A stretch of 64,000 nucleotides of DNA from Microbacteriaceae bacterium (GTDB lineage: Bacteria; Actinomycetota; Actinomycetes; Actinomycetales; Microbacteriaceae). The position numbers and the translations under genes were made by a program. The stretch is from NCBI GenBank assembly GCA_025463545.1, contig JAODAR010000008.1:13369-77368 (forward strand), given 5' to 3'. The notes beneath the pieces are model-generated. The model saw only the letters and a list, made by a program, of their open reading frames with translations. It was not told where the DNA came from and made no database searches. Position 1 is the stretch's first letter. Every line of letters starts with the position of its first letter. Shown one piece after another: positions 18,356 through 26,237 of the stretch.

Positions 18356-19126
18356 TTAGAGGACTTCTGAGAGGAATCGCTGGAGGCGGGGACTCTGGGG
18401 GTTGTCGAACAGGGCGGCCGGGCTGCCGATCTCGACGACCTTGCCTTCGTCCATGAACACGACCTGGTCGGCGACCCGCCGGGCGAACTTCATCTCGTGC
18501 GTGACGACCACCATGGTCATGCCGCGCTGGCCGAGCGTCGCCATGAGGTTCAGTACGCCCTTGACCAGTTCGGGGTCCAGTGCGCTCGTTACCTCATCAA
18601 AGAGCATCACTTCGGGTTCCATGGCGAGGGCCCGGGCAATCGCGACGCGTTGTTGCTGGCCACCGGAGAGGTCCCGGGGACGGTGGTCCGCTCGCTCAGC
18701 GAGCCCAACCTCCGCGAGGCGGCGGTGTGCCACCTCGTGTGACTGTGCCCGGGACATCCCCTTCACGTTGCGCAGTGCCAGTGCCACGTTCTCCAGCGCA
18801 GTGTGGTCAGGGAACAGGTTGAAGTGCTGGAACACCAAACCGATGCGAGTGCGAAGCCGGTCGGGTTTGACCGCAAGTGCGCTCTCTGCGCCGAGCAGGA
18901 CGTCGCCGCTCTTGGGCTCGTGCAGGCGGTTGACACCGCGAAGCAGGGTCGACTTGCCGGAACCTGACGGGCCGATGATGCAGGTGGTGGTACCGGGCGC
19001 CACCGCGAAGCTCACCTCGCGAAGCACCTCGATGTCGCCATACGCCATCGTCAGATTTCTCAGCTCCAGGCTCGAGCCCCGGTATTTCTGCACGTCCTGT
19101 ACGGGGGTGGACGATGTGTTGATCAT
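18356..19126 (-). CDS. Polar amino acid-type ABC transporter ATP-binding protein (GlnQ-like)
   Basis: 256 residues with Walker A GPSGSGKST, signature LSGGQQQR and Walker B VMLFDEVTSALD. The Q-loop context LVFQHFNLFPDHTALENV is characteristic of the GlnQ/HisP subfamily. It energises the permease encoded just upstream, whose stop it overlaps by 4 bp (ATGA). The importer probably takes up an amino acid derivative; the adjacent oxidase and the FrlB and FrlD homologues suggest a glycated amino acid. Confidence 0.93.
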   Translation of the reverse strand: MINTSSTPVQDVQKYRGSSLELRNLTMAYGDIEVLREVSFAVAPGTTTCIIGPSGSGKSTLLRGVNRLHEPKSGDVLLGAESALAVKPDRLRTRIGLVFQHFNLFPDHTALENVALALRNVKGMSRAQSHEVAHRRLAEVGLAERADHRPRDLSGGQQQRVAIARALAMEPEVMLFDEVTSALDPELVKGVLNLMATLGQRGMTMVVVTHEMKFARRVADQVVFMDEGKVVEIGSPAALFDNPQSPRLQRFLSEVL

Positions 19127-19923
19127 GTGTTGCTCCCATAGGTGAGGGGTGGCACCGTGGCCGGCTGGGCTTCAAACTCGTCGACTTCGTCGAGGCCGCT
19201 CTTGGGCGGCGCAGCCTTGCGGCGCCCGATTCGGAAGCGGTTGTCGAAGTAGTTCACGAGGTGTGTGAGCGGAACCGTGATCACAAGGTAGAAGAGACCG
19301 GCCATCACGAGCGGCGACAAGTTGCCGTTCAGCACCGCTGCATCCTGGCCGACGCGGAAGAGCTCCCGTTCGCCCACCAGCAGCCCGAGGAAGTAGACGA
19401 GGCTGGAGTCCTTGACGATAGCGATGAACTGGTTCACGAGGGCGGGAAGGACTCGGCGGATGCCCTGAGGGATCACAACCAGGCGCATGGCCTTGCCGTA
19501 GCTCATCCCCAGGGCACGGCAGGCCTCAAGCTGTCCGCGCTCGACGCTTTGGATGCCGGCGCGGAAGATCTCGCCGATGTAAGCGCTGGCGATGAGGCTG
19601 AGGGCCAGGATGCCGAGCGGGTATGGCGACGGGCCGAAGATCGACTGCGCGAAGCGAGCGAAGCCCTGTCCGATCAGGAGAATGGTGAGGATGGCGGGGA
19701 GGCCGCGGAAGATGTCGGTGTAAACGCGAGCCGGAAGGCGCACCCACCGCGACGGGGAAATGCCCATTACGGCGATGATCATGCCGAGGACGACTCCGAT
19801 GATGGTTGCCGCGATCGAGATGATGAGGGTGTTGACGAGTCCCGTTCCGAGTAGTTGCGGGAACACTGCCCACATCGCGTCGAAATCGAAGAACGTCTTG
19901 ATGATGTTGTCGAGCCAGTCCAT
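19123..19923 (-). CDS. Polar amino acid-type ABC transporter permease (GlnP/HisM-like)
   Basis: 266 residues. Family segments are LLGTGLVNTLIISIAATIIGVVLG (first helices) and the EAA loop region QLEACRALGMSYGKAMRLVVIPQG followed by RVLPALVNQF. Single-permease systems of this type work as homodimers. The C-terminal extension of about 30 residues after NRFRIGRRKAA is hydrophilic. Between the binding-protein and ATPase genes of the same operon. Confidence 0.92.
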   Translation of the reverse strand: MDWLDNIIKTFFDFDAMWAVFPQLLGTGLVNTLIISIAATIIGVVLGMIIAVMGISPSRWVRLPARVYTDIFRGLPAILTILLIGQGFARFAQSIFGPSPYPLGILALSLIASAYIGEIFRAGIQSVERGQLEACRALGMSYGKAMRLVVIPQGIRRVLPALVNQFIAIVKDSSLVYFLGLLVGERELFRVGQDAAVLNGNLSPLVMAGLFYLVITVPLTHLVNYFDNRFRIGRRKAAPPKSGLDEVDEFEAQPATVPPLTYGSNT

Positions 19924-20005
19924 TGGTGTCTCTCAGACTTGAGGATCGTAGGGGATGACGGTGCGGGCCGGCGCCACTATGGGTTCGGCCCGCACCATCC
20001 GCCGG

Positions 20006-20878
20006 TTATGGGGTCGGCGTGGGGGTTGAGGTCTGCTCGGCCTTCGGAAGGTACATGTCGGGCATCGGCGAGCCGGGGAACCACTTCTGGTAGAGCTCCT
20101 TCCAGGTGCCGTCTTCCATGGCGGCGTGCAGTCCCTTGTTCAACGCGGCGACAAATGCCTTATTGCCCTTGGCAACCGCGAAGCCGGCAGGTGCGTCGAA
20201 TGACGGAATGTTGATCGCGAGGTCGAGGTTGTTGTACTGCTCGCCGTAGGTCTTGGCGCTTTCATAGTCGGTGAAGTGCGCCTGGATGGTCCCGCTGTTC
20301 AGCGCGGCAATGCCGGCATTGTTGTCCGGGAACTTGACCAGCTCCGTGCCGGGGAAGTGTTTGATCGCATACGCCTCTTGAAGTGTGCCCTGCACGACTC
20401 CGAGCCGCTTGCCCTTCAGGTCGTCAGCTTCCTTGATTCCTGCCGACTTGTCCGCGATCACGGTCAGGTACCCCGCCAGGTAGCCGTCGGAGAAATCGAC
20501 CGTCTGCTTGCGCTCATCAGTGACGCCGATGGCAGCGACGCCGACATCGAACTGGTGGTTCGCGACGGCCGAAAGCAGTCCGGAGAAGTCCTGGCCGGTG
20601 AAGACCACGTCGTCGTAGCCAATGCGGTGCGCGACGTCCTTGAACAGCTCCACATCGAAACCGGTGAACTTGCCGTTGGCGTCGGTGAAGGTGTAGGGCT
20701 TCGCGTCGCCCATGCTCGCGACCCGGATGGTGCCGGGCTTGATGAGGTTGAATTCATTAGCGTCAGCGCTCGAGGACGAGCCGGATCCAGCGCCGCTACT
20801 GCAGGCGGCCAAAGTCAGCGCTGCGGCTGCCGACACGGCGAGCAAGCCGAGCCTGCGGAAGGTGATGCGTTTCTTCAC
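20006..20878 (-). CDS. Amino acid-type ABC transporter substrate-binding lipoprotein
   Basis: 290 residues, with a signal peptide and lipobox LAAC (Cys26). The mature part is a family 3 binding protein: [44 protein letters not shown] and a closing [11 protein letters not shown]. It is the first gene of the minus-strand operon 20878-16116. The 196-bp gap to the divergent LacI gene holds two LacI-type operators. The C-terminal tail is rich in Thr/Pro. Ligand predicted to be an amino acid derivative, plausibly a fructosyl-amino acid. Confidence 0.92.
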   Translation of the reverse strand: MKKRITFRRLGLLAVSAAAALTLAACSSGAGSGSSSSADANEFNLIKPGTIRVASMGDAKPYTFTDANGKFTGFDVELFKDVAHRIGYDDVVFTGQDFSGLLSAVANHQFDVGVAAIGVTDERKQTVDFSDGYLAGYLTVIADKSAGIKEADDLKGKRLGVVQGTLQEAYAIKHFPGTELVKFPDNNAGIAALNSGTIQAHFTDYESAKTYGEQYNNLDLAINIPSFDAPAGFAVAKGNKAFVAALNKGLHAAMEDGTWKELYQKWFPGSPMPDMYLPKAEQTSTPTPTP

Positions 20879-20969
20879 AGCTTTTCCAATCGTGGTGGTG
20901 GGGAGGGTACGTTCAGCCGTGGAGGCTCTCCTCCGTCATCAACCAGCACGACAACGTTGTGGAGCCCTT

Positions 20970-21010
20970 GTGAGTCCGGTCTCAATGGGTTAGGTTGAGA
21001 CCGGTCTCAA
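20970..21010. promoter_or_regulatory. Two LacI-type operators between the ABC operon and lacI
   Basis: TTGAGACCGGTCTCAA at 20995-21010 is a perfect 16-bp palindrome with the central CG typical of LacI-family sites. GTGAGTCCGGTCTCAA at 20970-20985 is the same site with a weaker left half. Their centres are 25 bp apart. They lie between the divergent starts of the binding-protein gene (20878) and the regulator (21075), so the regulator likely controls both itself and the operon. Confidence 0.75.
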
Positions 21011-21074
21011 TAGCTTGTTAGGGAACCTACATGCTCTACGCTGACACGTCAAGAGAAGTTTTCGAGAGGACACC

Positions 21075-22181
21075 ATGAACACTCCGCCTGCACGTCGGCG
21101 CGATGTGACGGTCGCGGATGTCGCACGGGAGGCGCGCGTGTCGAAGGCGACCGCAGCCAGGGCCCTGGGCGATTACGGGGCCGTGAGTGACGCTGTGCGG
21201 GACCGGGTACAGGCGGCAGCTGAGTCGTTGGGATATCGCCCCAACGAACTGGCTCGGAGCATGAACACGGGAAAGTCGAACACCATCGGCGTCATCGTCG
21301 GGGACATCGAGAATCCGTATTTCGGCCTTGCCATGCGCGGCATCTCCGATGTCGCCAAGGCGGAGGGCTTCGACGTCATCCTGGTGAACACCAGCGAAGA
21401 CGTGGACGCGGAAATCGACGCTGTGCGGGTCCTCCTGGACAAGCGCGTGGACGGCTTGATCGTGGCTCCGGCGTCATCCGGAAGGACGGACCATCTGCAT
21501 GACGTGTATGAGTCCGGCCGCCCCCTGGTGCTCCTGGACCGGCGGATAGAGGGTCTTGATGTCGACGTCGTCGAAGCCGACATGGCATCCGTGGCCTACC
21601 AGGCGACCCGGCACCTTACCGACGAAGGGCATCGGCACATTGCTTTCATCTCCACGCTGGACGTGCAGGGCACTGCTTTCCATGAGGGGATCGATCTTCG
21701 CGTTTCCTCGGTGGCGGATCGGCTTGAGGGCGTGCTCGCCGCGCAGCGGGACGCCGGAGTCCCCGATCCGACTTCGCTGGTGCGATTCGATGCCAACGGC
21801 GCTGCAGGGATCAAGCAGGTCGTTCGCGAGTTGATGGCACTGCCGGATGCTCCGACGGCGATCATCGCTTCGGACAGCCTGATCGCCCTGAGCGTTCTGG
21901 GGACGGTGCGGGAGCTCGGCCTCTCGGTCCCCGCTGACGTATCGTTCATCATGTTCGACGACTTCGAATGGACGACGCTGACGTCTCCCCCGCTGACAGT
22001 GATCTCGCAGCCGATCTACGAGATGGGCGCCGCAGCCGCTCGCACACTCATTGGGCGGGTGCAGGGGCGGGCATTGCCTGACCTGGCCAAATTCACGGCC
22101 ACGCTCGTTCAGCGCGGCTCGGTTGGCCGACCACGTTCGATCGTTCTCACCGGGCCGATGGAGCCTCTCTCGGCGATCTGA
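21075..22181 (+). CDS. LacI-family transcriptional regulator of the ABC/oxidase operon
   Basis: 368 residues. N-terminal helix-turn-helix VTVADVAREARVSKATAARALGDYG and hinge GYRPNELARSMNTGKSNTIG, then a periplasmic-binding-protein-like sensor domain (VDGLIVAPASSG, TAIIASDSLIAL, VSFIMFDDFEW). The usual Ser in the recognition helix is SKATAA. Divergent from the operon it probably represses, with two palindromes between. Its last 73 bp overlap, tail to tail, the end of a second LacI gene on the other strand. Confidence 0.93.
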   Translation: MNTPPARRRDVTVADVAREARVSKATAARALGDYGAVSDAVRDRVQAAAESLGYRPNELARSMNTGKSNTIGVIVGDIENPYFGLAMRGISDVAKAEGFDVILVNTSEDVDAEIDAVRVLLDKRVDGLIVAPASSGRTDHLHDVYESGRPLVLLDRRIEGLDVDVVEADMASVAYQATRHLTDEGHRHIAFISTLDVQGTAFHEGIDLRVSSVADRLEGVLAAQRDAGVPDPTSLVRFDANGAAGIKQVVRELMALPDAPTAIIASDSLIALSVLGTVRELGLSVPADVSFIMFDDFEWTTLTSPPLTVISQPIYEMGAAAARTLIGRVQGRALPDLAKFTATLVQRGSVGRPRSIVLTGPMEPLSAI

Positions 22182-23248
22182 GCCGGCAAGACGACGTGGC
22201 GAAATTCAGATTCGTCGCCCGCGATTCGCGACAGCAGAAACTCCGCTGCCATTGCTCCCATCTCGTGCACCGGCTGAACGACCGTTGTGATTCCGACGCC
22301 GACGAAGCTCATCCAGTCCAGGTCGTCGAAGCACACCATCGACAGGTCATCCGGCACAGTGAGGCCCAGAGACGAGATCGCGGCCATGGCGCCCGTCGAC
22401 ATCTTCCCGTCCCCAGTGAAAAGCGCTGTGGGCCGACGTGCCCTGTCGCGGTTCAGAAGGTCGAGAACTGCCGACTTCGCCGCCCCGACCGAATAGGCGC
22501 CCACCCGGACGACGAGGTCCATGTGCGGCTCCACGCCTGACTCCTGGTGTGCCTCAAGGTAGCCCAGGAGGCGTTGCCAGCTCGGATAGAGAGACCGCGG
22601 ATGGACCTTCCCGGCTATCACGGCCGTGACAAATTGAGCCAGGTCTCCGAACCCGGAAGACTCCAGCTCCGCTACAAAGGCGATCCTGGTGTGCCCCGCA
22701 GAGAGCAACCGGCCCACGCAGTCCTTCGCAGCTTCCCTGTTGTCGACCGTGACGGAGTCGGCGGGCAGGCCCTCCACCACGCGGTCGATCTGCACCACCC
22801 GACATTGCGCCGCCAACGCCGCTCTCAGATGGCCTGAGCCCACGAGGTCGCAGGGTGAGACGATTAGCCCGTCGACCTGCTTCTCCAGGAGCAGCTGGAC
22901 GGCTTCACGCTCGAGGTCAAGACTCTCATCACTGTTCGTCAGGATGGCGCCAAAGCCTTCAGCGCGAGCGACGTCGGCGATACCGCGCATCGCGCTGGCG
23001 TAGAAGTCGCTACTGATGTCCCCCGCGACGACGCCGATCGTCTGCGTTTTCCCGGTGATCAGGCCGCGCGCGAGCCGGTTGGGCCGATAACCCAGCGCCT
23101 CGGCGGCCTGGTTCACCCGGTCGCGGATCTCGTCGCTCGAGTACCCGTAGCGCCCCAACACGCGTCCGGCTGTCGCGGTGCTGACTCCCGCACGCTCCGC
23201 AACCTGGATGATCGTGACGCTGTCCGCTCGCTTCTTGGCCACGGTCAC
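22109..23248 (-). CDS. LacI-family transcriptional regulator of the frl-like operon
   Basis: 379 residues from GTG at 23248. Helix-turn-helix VTIIQVAERAGVSTATAGRVLGRYG and hinge GYRPNRLARGLITGKTQTIG are close in style to the neighbouring LacI protein (both have an A in place of the usual V/S in ATAxR). Sensor domain VDGLIVSPCDLVG, TALFTGDGKMSTGAM, LSMVCFDDLDW. It is the third gene of a minus-strand operon after the FrlD- and FrlB-like genes (21-bp gap to the latter). It may bind the dyad in front of that operon at 25201-25218. Confidence 0.93.
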   Translation of the reverse strand: MTVAKKRADSVTIIQVAERAGVSTATAGRVLGRYGYSSDEIRDRVNQAAEALGYRPNRLARGLITGKTQTIGVVAGDISSDFYASAMRGIADVARAEGFGAILTNSDESLDLEREAVQLLLEKQVDGLIVSPCDLVGSGHLRAALAAQCRVVQIDRVVEGLPADSVTVDNREAAKDCVGRLLSAGHTRIAFVAELESSGFGDLAQFVTAVIAGKVHPRSLYPSWQRLLGYLEAHQESGVEPHMDLVVRVGAYSVGAAKSAVLDLLNRDRARRPTALFTGDGKMSTGAMAAISSLGLTVPDDLSMVCFDDLDWMSFVGVGITTVVQPVHEMGAMAAEFLLSRIAGDESEFRHVVLPAQIAERGSIGPVRTIERGRPTEPR

Positions 23249-23269
23249 GACCCTATCTTGAGTGCACCC

Positions 23270-24289
23270 TTAGTATTCGACCTTCCACATGTAGCGGCGG
23301 CCCTCCAGGGTGTAGCCCCGGGCCGCCGCATAGTGAGCTGCGAGCCGTGCCATCCAGGCGTGGAACACGAGCGGAAGCACGTACGGTCGTTGGCGCTGGT
23401 CGATCCCCGGCAGCGGAACCTCGGTGCTGTCCACGTAGAACGTTTCGCCGCCATACGTTGAGAGGAAGCGCTGCGCGCGCTCCCCCATCGGGCGCGTCTC
23501 ATCCTCGCCGAGGAAGACGATCGTCTTGGTGTCCTTATCGATCACCTCGAACGGTCCCTGGAAGAATTCGTCGGCGTTGATCGTCGCCGCGTGCTTCCAT
23601 TGCATCTCCTGCAGATAGCACATGGTGAAGGTGCTTGCCGCCCCGAACAGCGGTCCGGATGCCAGCACGTTCGTCACCGGGACGTCCTTCATCTCCCGTG
23701 CGATTTCTTCGGCACGCCGCTCGAGTGCGTTGAGGGCCGCGAGAAGGGCCGTCGGGAGAGCGTGGAGTGCCTCGAGCATCGGCGCGATGTCGAAATTCTT
23801 CCGCTTCAGGATGGCGAGCCCGACAAGCTGCAGCACGACTTGGGTTCCCTGCCCCGTCTCGGCGACAAAACTGGTTTCCAGGCTCCGGGCAAGCGGACCT
23901 TCTGCGTTCAGGGTCACGCCCACGACAGGCGCACCCTGCGCCGCAGCCCATTCGGCGGCCCTGATGGTCTCAGGTGTGTTTCCGGTGCCGGAGAGAGCGA
24001 CGACCAGGCTGTTCGGCCCCACGCTCGCGGGGGCACGGTAGTAGAACTCGTCGGAGTTGAGCGTCACCGCAGGAATGTGGGAATGCTTGTCGAGTACCCA
24101 CTGGGCGGGCACCATCGCCAGGAACGAGCCGCCGGCGCCGACCAGGAAAACACGGTTGATGTCTCGATCGAGGCCACCGATGTGATCGTCGATCGCCGGC
24201 CACAGGCTGAGCGCCTGCTCCTGCGACGACACAACGTTGTCGGGAATGGGTGCAACGGCGTGCGGGCCTACGTATGTTCCGTCAGTCAT
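23270..24289 (-). CDS. frlB: SIS-domain sugar isomerase, FrlB-like fructosamine-6-phosphate deglycase
   Basis: 339 residues with two SIS domains. Domain 1: VFLVGAGGSFLAMVPAQWVL and VALSGTGNTPET. Domain 2: NVLASGPLFGAASTF, then NADEFFQGPFEVID, with FLGEDETR and a closing RRYMWKVEY. These features match FrlB/YurP enzymes, which split glycated-amino-acid 6-phosphates into glucose 6-phosphate and the amino acid, rather than GlmS (no glutaminase domain). AGGAGAACCC precedes the ATG. The adjacent gene encodes the matching kinase. An AgaS-like amino-sugar isomerase is the alternative. Confidence 0.85.
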   Translation of the reverse strand: MTDGTYVGPHAVAPIPDNVVSSQEQALSLWPAIDDHIGGLDRDINRVFLVGAGGSFLAMVPAQWVLDKHSHIPAVTLNSDEFYYRAPASVGPNSLVVALSGTGNTPETIRAAEWAAAQGAPVVGVTLNAEGPLARSLETSFVAETGQGTQVVLQLVGLAILKRKNFDIAPMLEALHALPTALLAALNALERRAEEIAREMKDVPVTNVLASGPLFGAASTFTMCYLQEMQWKHAATINADEFFQGPFEVIDKDTKTIVFLGEDETRPMGERAQRFLSTYGGETFYVDSTEVPLPGIDQRQRPYVLPLVFHAWMARLAAHYAAARGYTLEGRRYMWKVEY

Positions 24290-24337
24290 GGGTTCTCCTG
24301 GGTTGGGTTGGTGTGGTCACTGTGGTTGGGGGTCTGG

Positions 24338-25159
24338 TCATTGCGGAGCGGCGGACAGGGCAAGGTCTGCACCGTGGCCGAAAGCGCCGTGCCGGGTGCA
24401 GGTGTCCCCGGCACGCGCTGCCGCGGCCGCCAGGGCTTGCTCCGGCGGCTCACCCGATATCAGGCCGACGAGAACACGGGCAATGAAGGTGTCGCCCGCA
24501 CCGAGGGTGTCGATGACCCGCTGCGGCACGGCGGGCACGGCATGCGAACCCTCAGCGTGCGCGAGAAGTGCACCGTGCGCGCCGCGCGTGACGAGTGCCC
24601 ACGTCGCTCCCGCCGCCAGTGCAGCGGCTGCAGTTTCGGATGCTTGACTTTCGTTCATGTCGCCCCCTGAGAAAGACGCCAGGAAGCAGTACCGCGCGAG
24701 CAATGCGAGCCGGCCGGGATCTGACCTGGTGGAGAAGTCGTAGGAGAGCAGCGTTCTGTCCGCGATGTCGGCGAGACGATGGTCGAGGCCACTCGACTGG
24801 CTCACATGCGCTGCATCATGTTGGGCGATGAAGGCGAGGTCACTCTCGTCCAGTTCGAACCGGGAGACTCCGAGCGCAGAACCGAGGAAGATGCGATCGC
24901 CGTCTCGATGGCCGATCAGGCAATACGCGGTCTGGCCCTGCGTGTGGCGAAGCCGTCGTATGTCGACGCCCTCCTCCCGGAGCGAGCGCGAAATGAGCGC
25001 ACCCGCCTCGTCGCGTCCTACGACGCCGATGTAACTTGCGCGGGCACCTGCCCGCCGAGCGAACACCGAGACGTTGAGCGAATTCCCGCCCGGGAACATC
25101 TGCGCGAGCGGCTCATAGCAGTCGACGACGTTGTCTCCGACGGCGACGATGCTTACCAT
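24338..25159 (-). CDS. frlD: PfkB-family kinase, FrlD-like fructosamine 6-kinase
   Basis: 273 residues from ATG at 25159, which has GGAGGTC upstream and begins MVSIVAVGDNVVDCYEPL. That opening and FPGGNSLNVSVFARRAG closely follow the FrlD pattern (GDNxVDxYxxL, FxGGNxxNVAV). C-terminal PfkB signature DTLGAGDTFIARVL holds the catalytic Asp of GAGD. It ends with a RHGAFGHG segment, reminiscent of the YHGAW tail in FrlD. Phosphorylates the sugar part of an Amadori compound so that the FrlB-like enzyme can cleave it. First gene of the operon frlD-frlB-lacI. Confidence 0.85.
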   Translation of the reverse strand: MVSIVAVGDNVVDCYEPLAQMFPGGNSLNVSVFARRAGARASYIGVVGRDEAGALISRSLREEGVDIRRLRHTQGQTAYCLIGHRDGDRIFLGSALGVSRFELDESDLAFIAQHDAAHVSQSSGLDHRLADIADRTLLSYDFSTRSDPGRLALLARYCFLASFSGGDMNESQASETAAAALAAGATWALVTRGAHGALLAHAEGSHAVPAVPQRVIDTLGAGDTFIARVLVGLISGEPPEQALAAAAARAGDTCTRHGAFGHGADLALSAAPQ

Positions 25160-25196
25160 ACCGACCTCCGACTGACTTTCTGATGCGCGGGAGTCC

Positions 25197-25226
25197 ATCG
25201 TATGAGAACGTTCGCACACTCCGCAA
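25197..25226 (-). promoter_or_regulatory. Promoter with embedded LacI-type operator in front of frlD
   Basis: On the minus strand TTGCGG (25226-25221) and TACGAT (25202-25197) are separated by 18 bp, a plausible sigma-70-like promoter. The spacer holds an imperfect palindrome with a central AACGTT (25201-25218; 14 of 18 positions symmetric). A repressor bound there would block the promoter. The LacI protein at the end of the same operon is the obvious candidate. Confidence 0.55.
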
Positions 25227-25301
25227 GGGGTGAAGTCGAATTGCCGGGCCATCCAGTTGGAGCCTCTGGAACAGGCGCGACAGTTTGGTTACGATTCGAC
25301 C

Positions 25302-26105
25302 GTGGGTTCACCTTCAGACGCACGCTGGGCCACGCTCGGAACGGGCGTTCGGGTGCCGTACCTGTCGCAAGGCGATCCCCATGGCCCATGCGTCATCCTC
25401 TTGCACGCCTGGGGCGAGTCGATGGGAGCATTCGACCGGCTGCGTCCCCTGATGCCAGCATCCATCCGCACGTTCGCCTTCGATCAACGCGGCCAAGGCG
25501 ATGCGGACAAACCGATGGCAGGTTTCGGTCTGCACGACCTGGCCGATGACACGGTGGCGTTTTTGGACGCAGTCGGTTTGGCATCGGCCGTGCTGGTCGG
25601 CTCATCGAGCGGCGGGTACGTCGCACAACAGGTTGCGCTCGACCACCCCGAGCGCGTTACGGGCCTCATTCTGGTTGGATCCCCACGCACTCTTCACCAA
25701 CAATTTCATTTCGCCACCGACGTCGAAAAACTCGCCGACCCGATCGACCCGCAGTGGGTGCGAGATTCGTTGCGCTGGTTCCCCTCGACCGCCGACGTTC
25801 CGTCCTGGTTCATCGAAGACCGAGTACGCGACGGAGTTCGGATGCCGGCTCGCGCGTGGATCGGTATCCTGGCCGGCATGATCGCCGCAGATCCGCCTAC
25901 GGAGACGGGAAAGATTCGGGCACCGACGTTGATCTTGTGGGGCGCGCGTGACGAGTTGCTGCCCCGCGGAGATCAGATTGCACTCGCCGCTGCCATACCC
26001 GGATCGCGGCTGATGATCCACGAAGAAGCCGCGCATCTGCTCCTCTGGGAACAACCCGCGTGGGTGGCGAGGGCTATCGCCGCGTTCGTGCTCGGAATGA
26101 AGTGA
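25302..26105 (+). CDS. Alpha/beta-fold hydrolase
   Basis: 267 residues from GTG at 25302; an upstream in-frame ATG at 25230 would add 24 residues and overlap the frlD promoter, so the GTG is preferred. Oxyanion-side HAWGES motif, nucleophile elbow GSSSGGY (serine), acid in LWGARDELLP and histidine in EEAAHLLLWEQP complete a catalytic triad. Size and layout fit small esterases, haloperoxidase-like or lactone hydrolases. Divergent from the frl-like operon; no pathway link is evident. Confidence 0.8.
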   Translation: MGSPSDARWATLGTGVRVPYLSQGDPHGPCVILLHAWGESMGAFDRLRPLMPASIRTFAFDQRGQGDADKPMAGFGLHDLADDTVAFLDAVGLASAVLVGSSSGGYVAQQVALDHPERVTGLILVGSPRTLHQQFHFATDVEKLADPIDPQWVRDSLRWFPSTADVPSWFIEDRVRDGVRMPARAWIGILAGMIAADPPTETGKIRAPTLILWGARDELLPRGDQIALAAAIPGSRLMIHEEAAHLLLWEQPAWVARAIAAFVLGMK

Positions 26106-26127
26106 AGTTCTCGGATCTATCCGTCGC

Positions 26128-26172
26128 TGTGCACAGCGCACAGGCAGGGCTCGAATTTGTGCTCAACGCACA
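26128..26172. promoter_or_regulatory. Twin TGTGC-N5-GCACA dyads upstream of the NCS1 permease
   Basis: Two copies of TGTGC-N5-GCACA occur at 26128-26142 and 26158-26172; the first extends to CTGTGC/GCACAG. Their centres are 30 bp apart, about three helical turns. They sit 66-110 bp before the permease start at 26238. This looks like a paired binding site for a dimeric regulator, plausibly the PucR-type protein encoded at the end of this gene cluster. Confidence 0.6.
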
Positions 26173-26237
26173 TCGCGTGTTTCTTCGGGGCTCACTAGCG
26201 TGGCACGCAACCTTTCCCCTCCTCTCGAAGGACAGCC

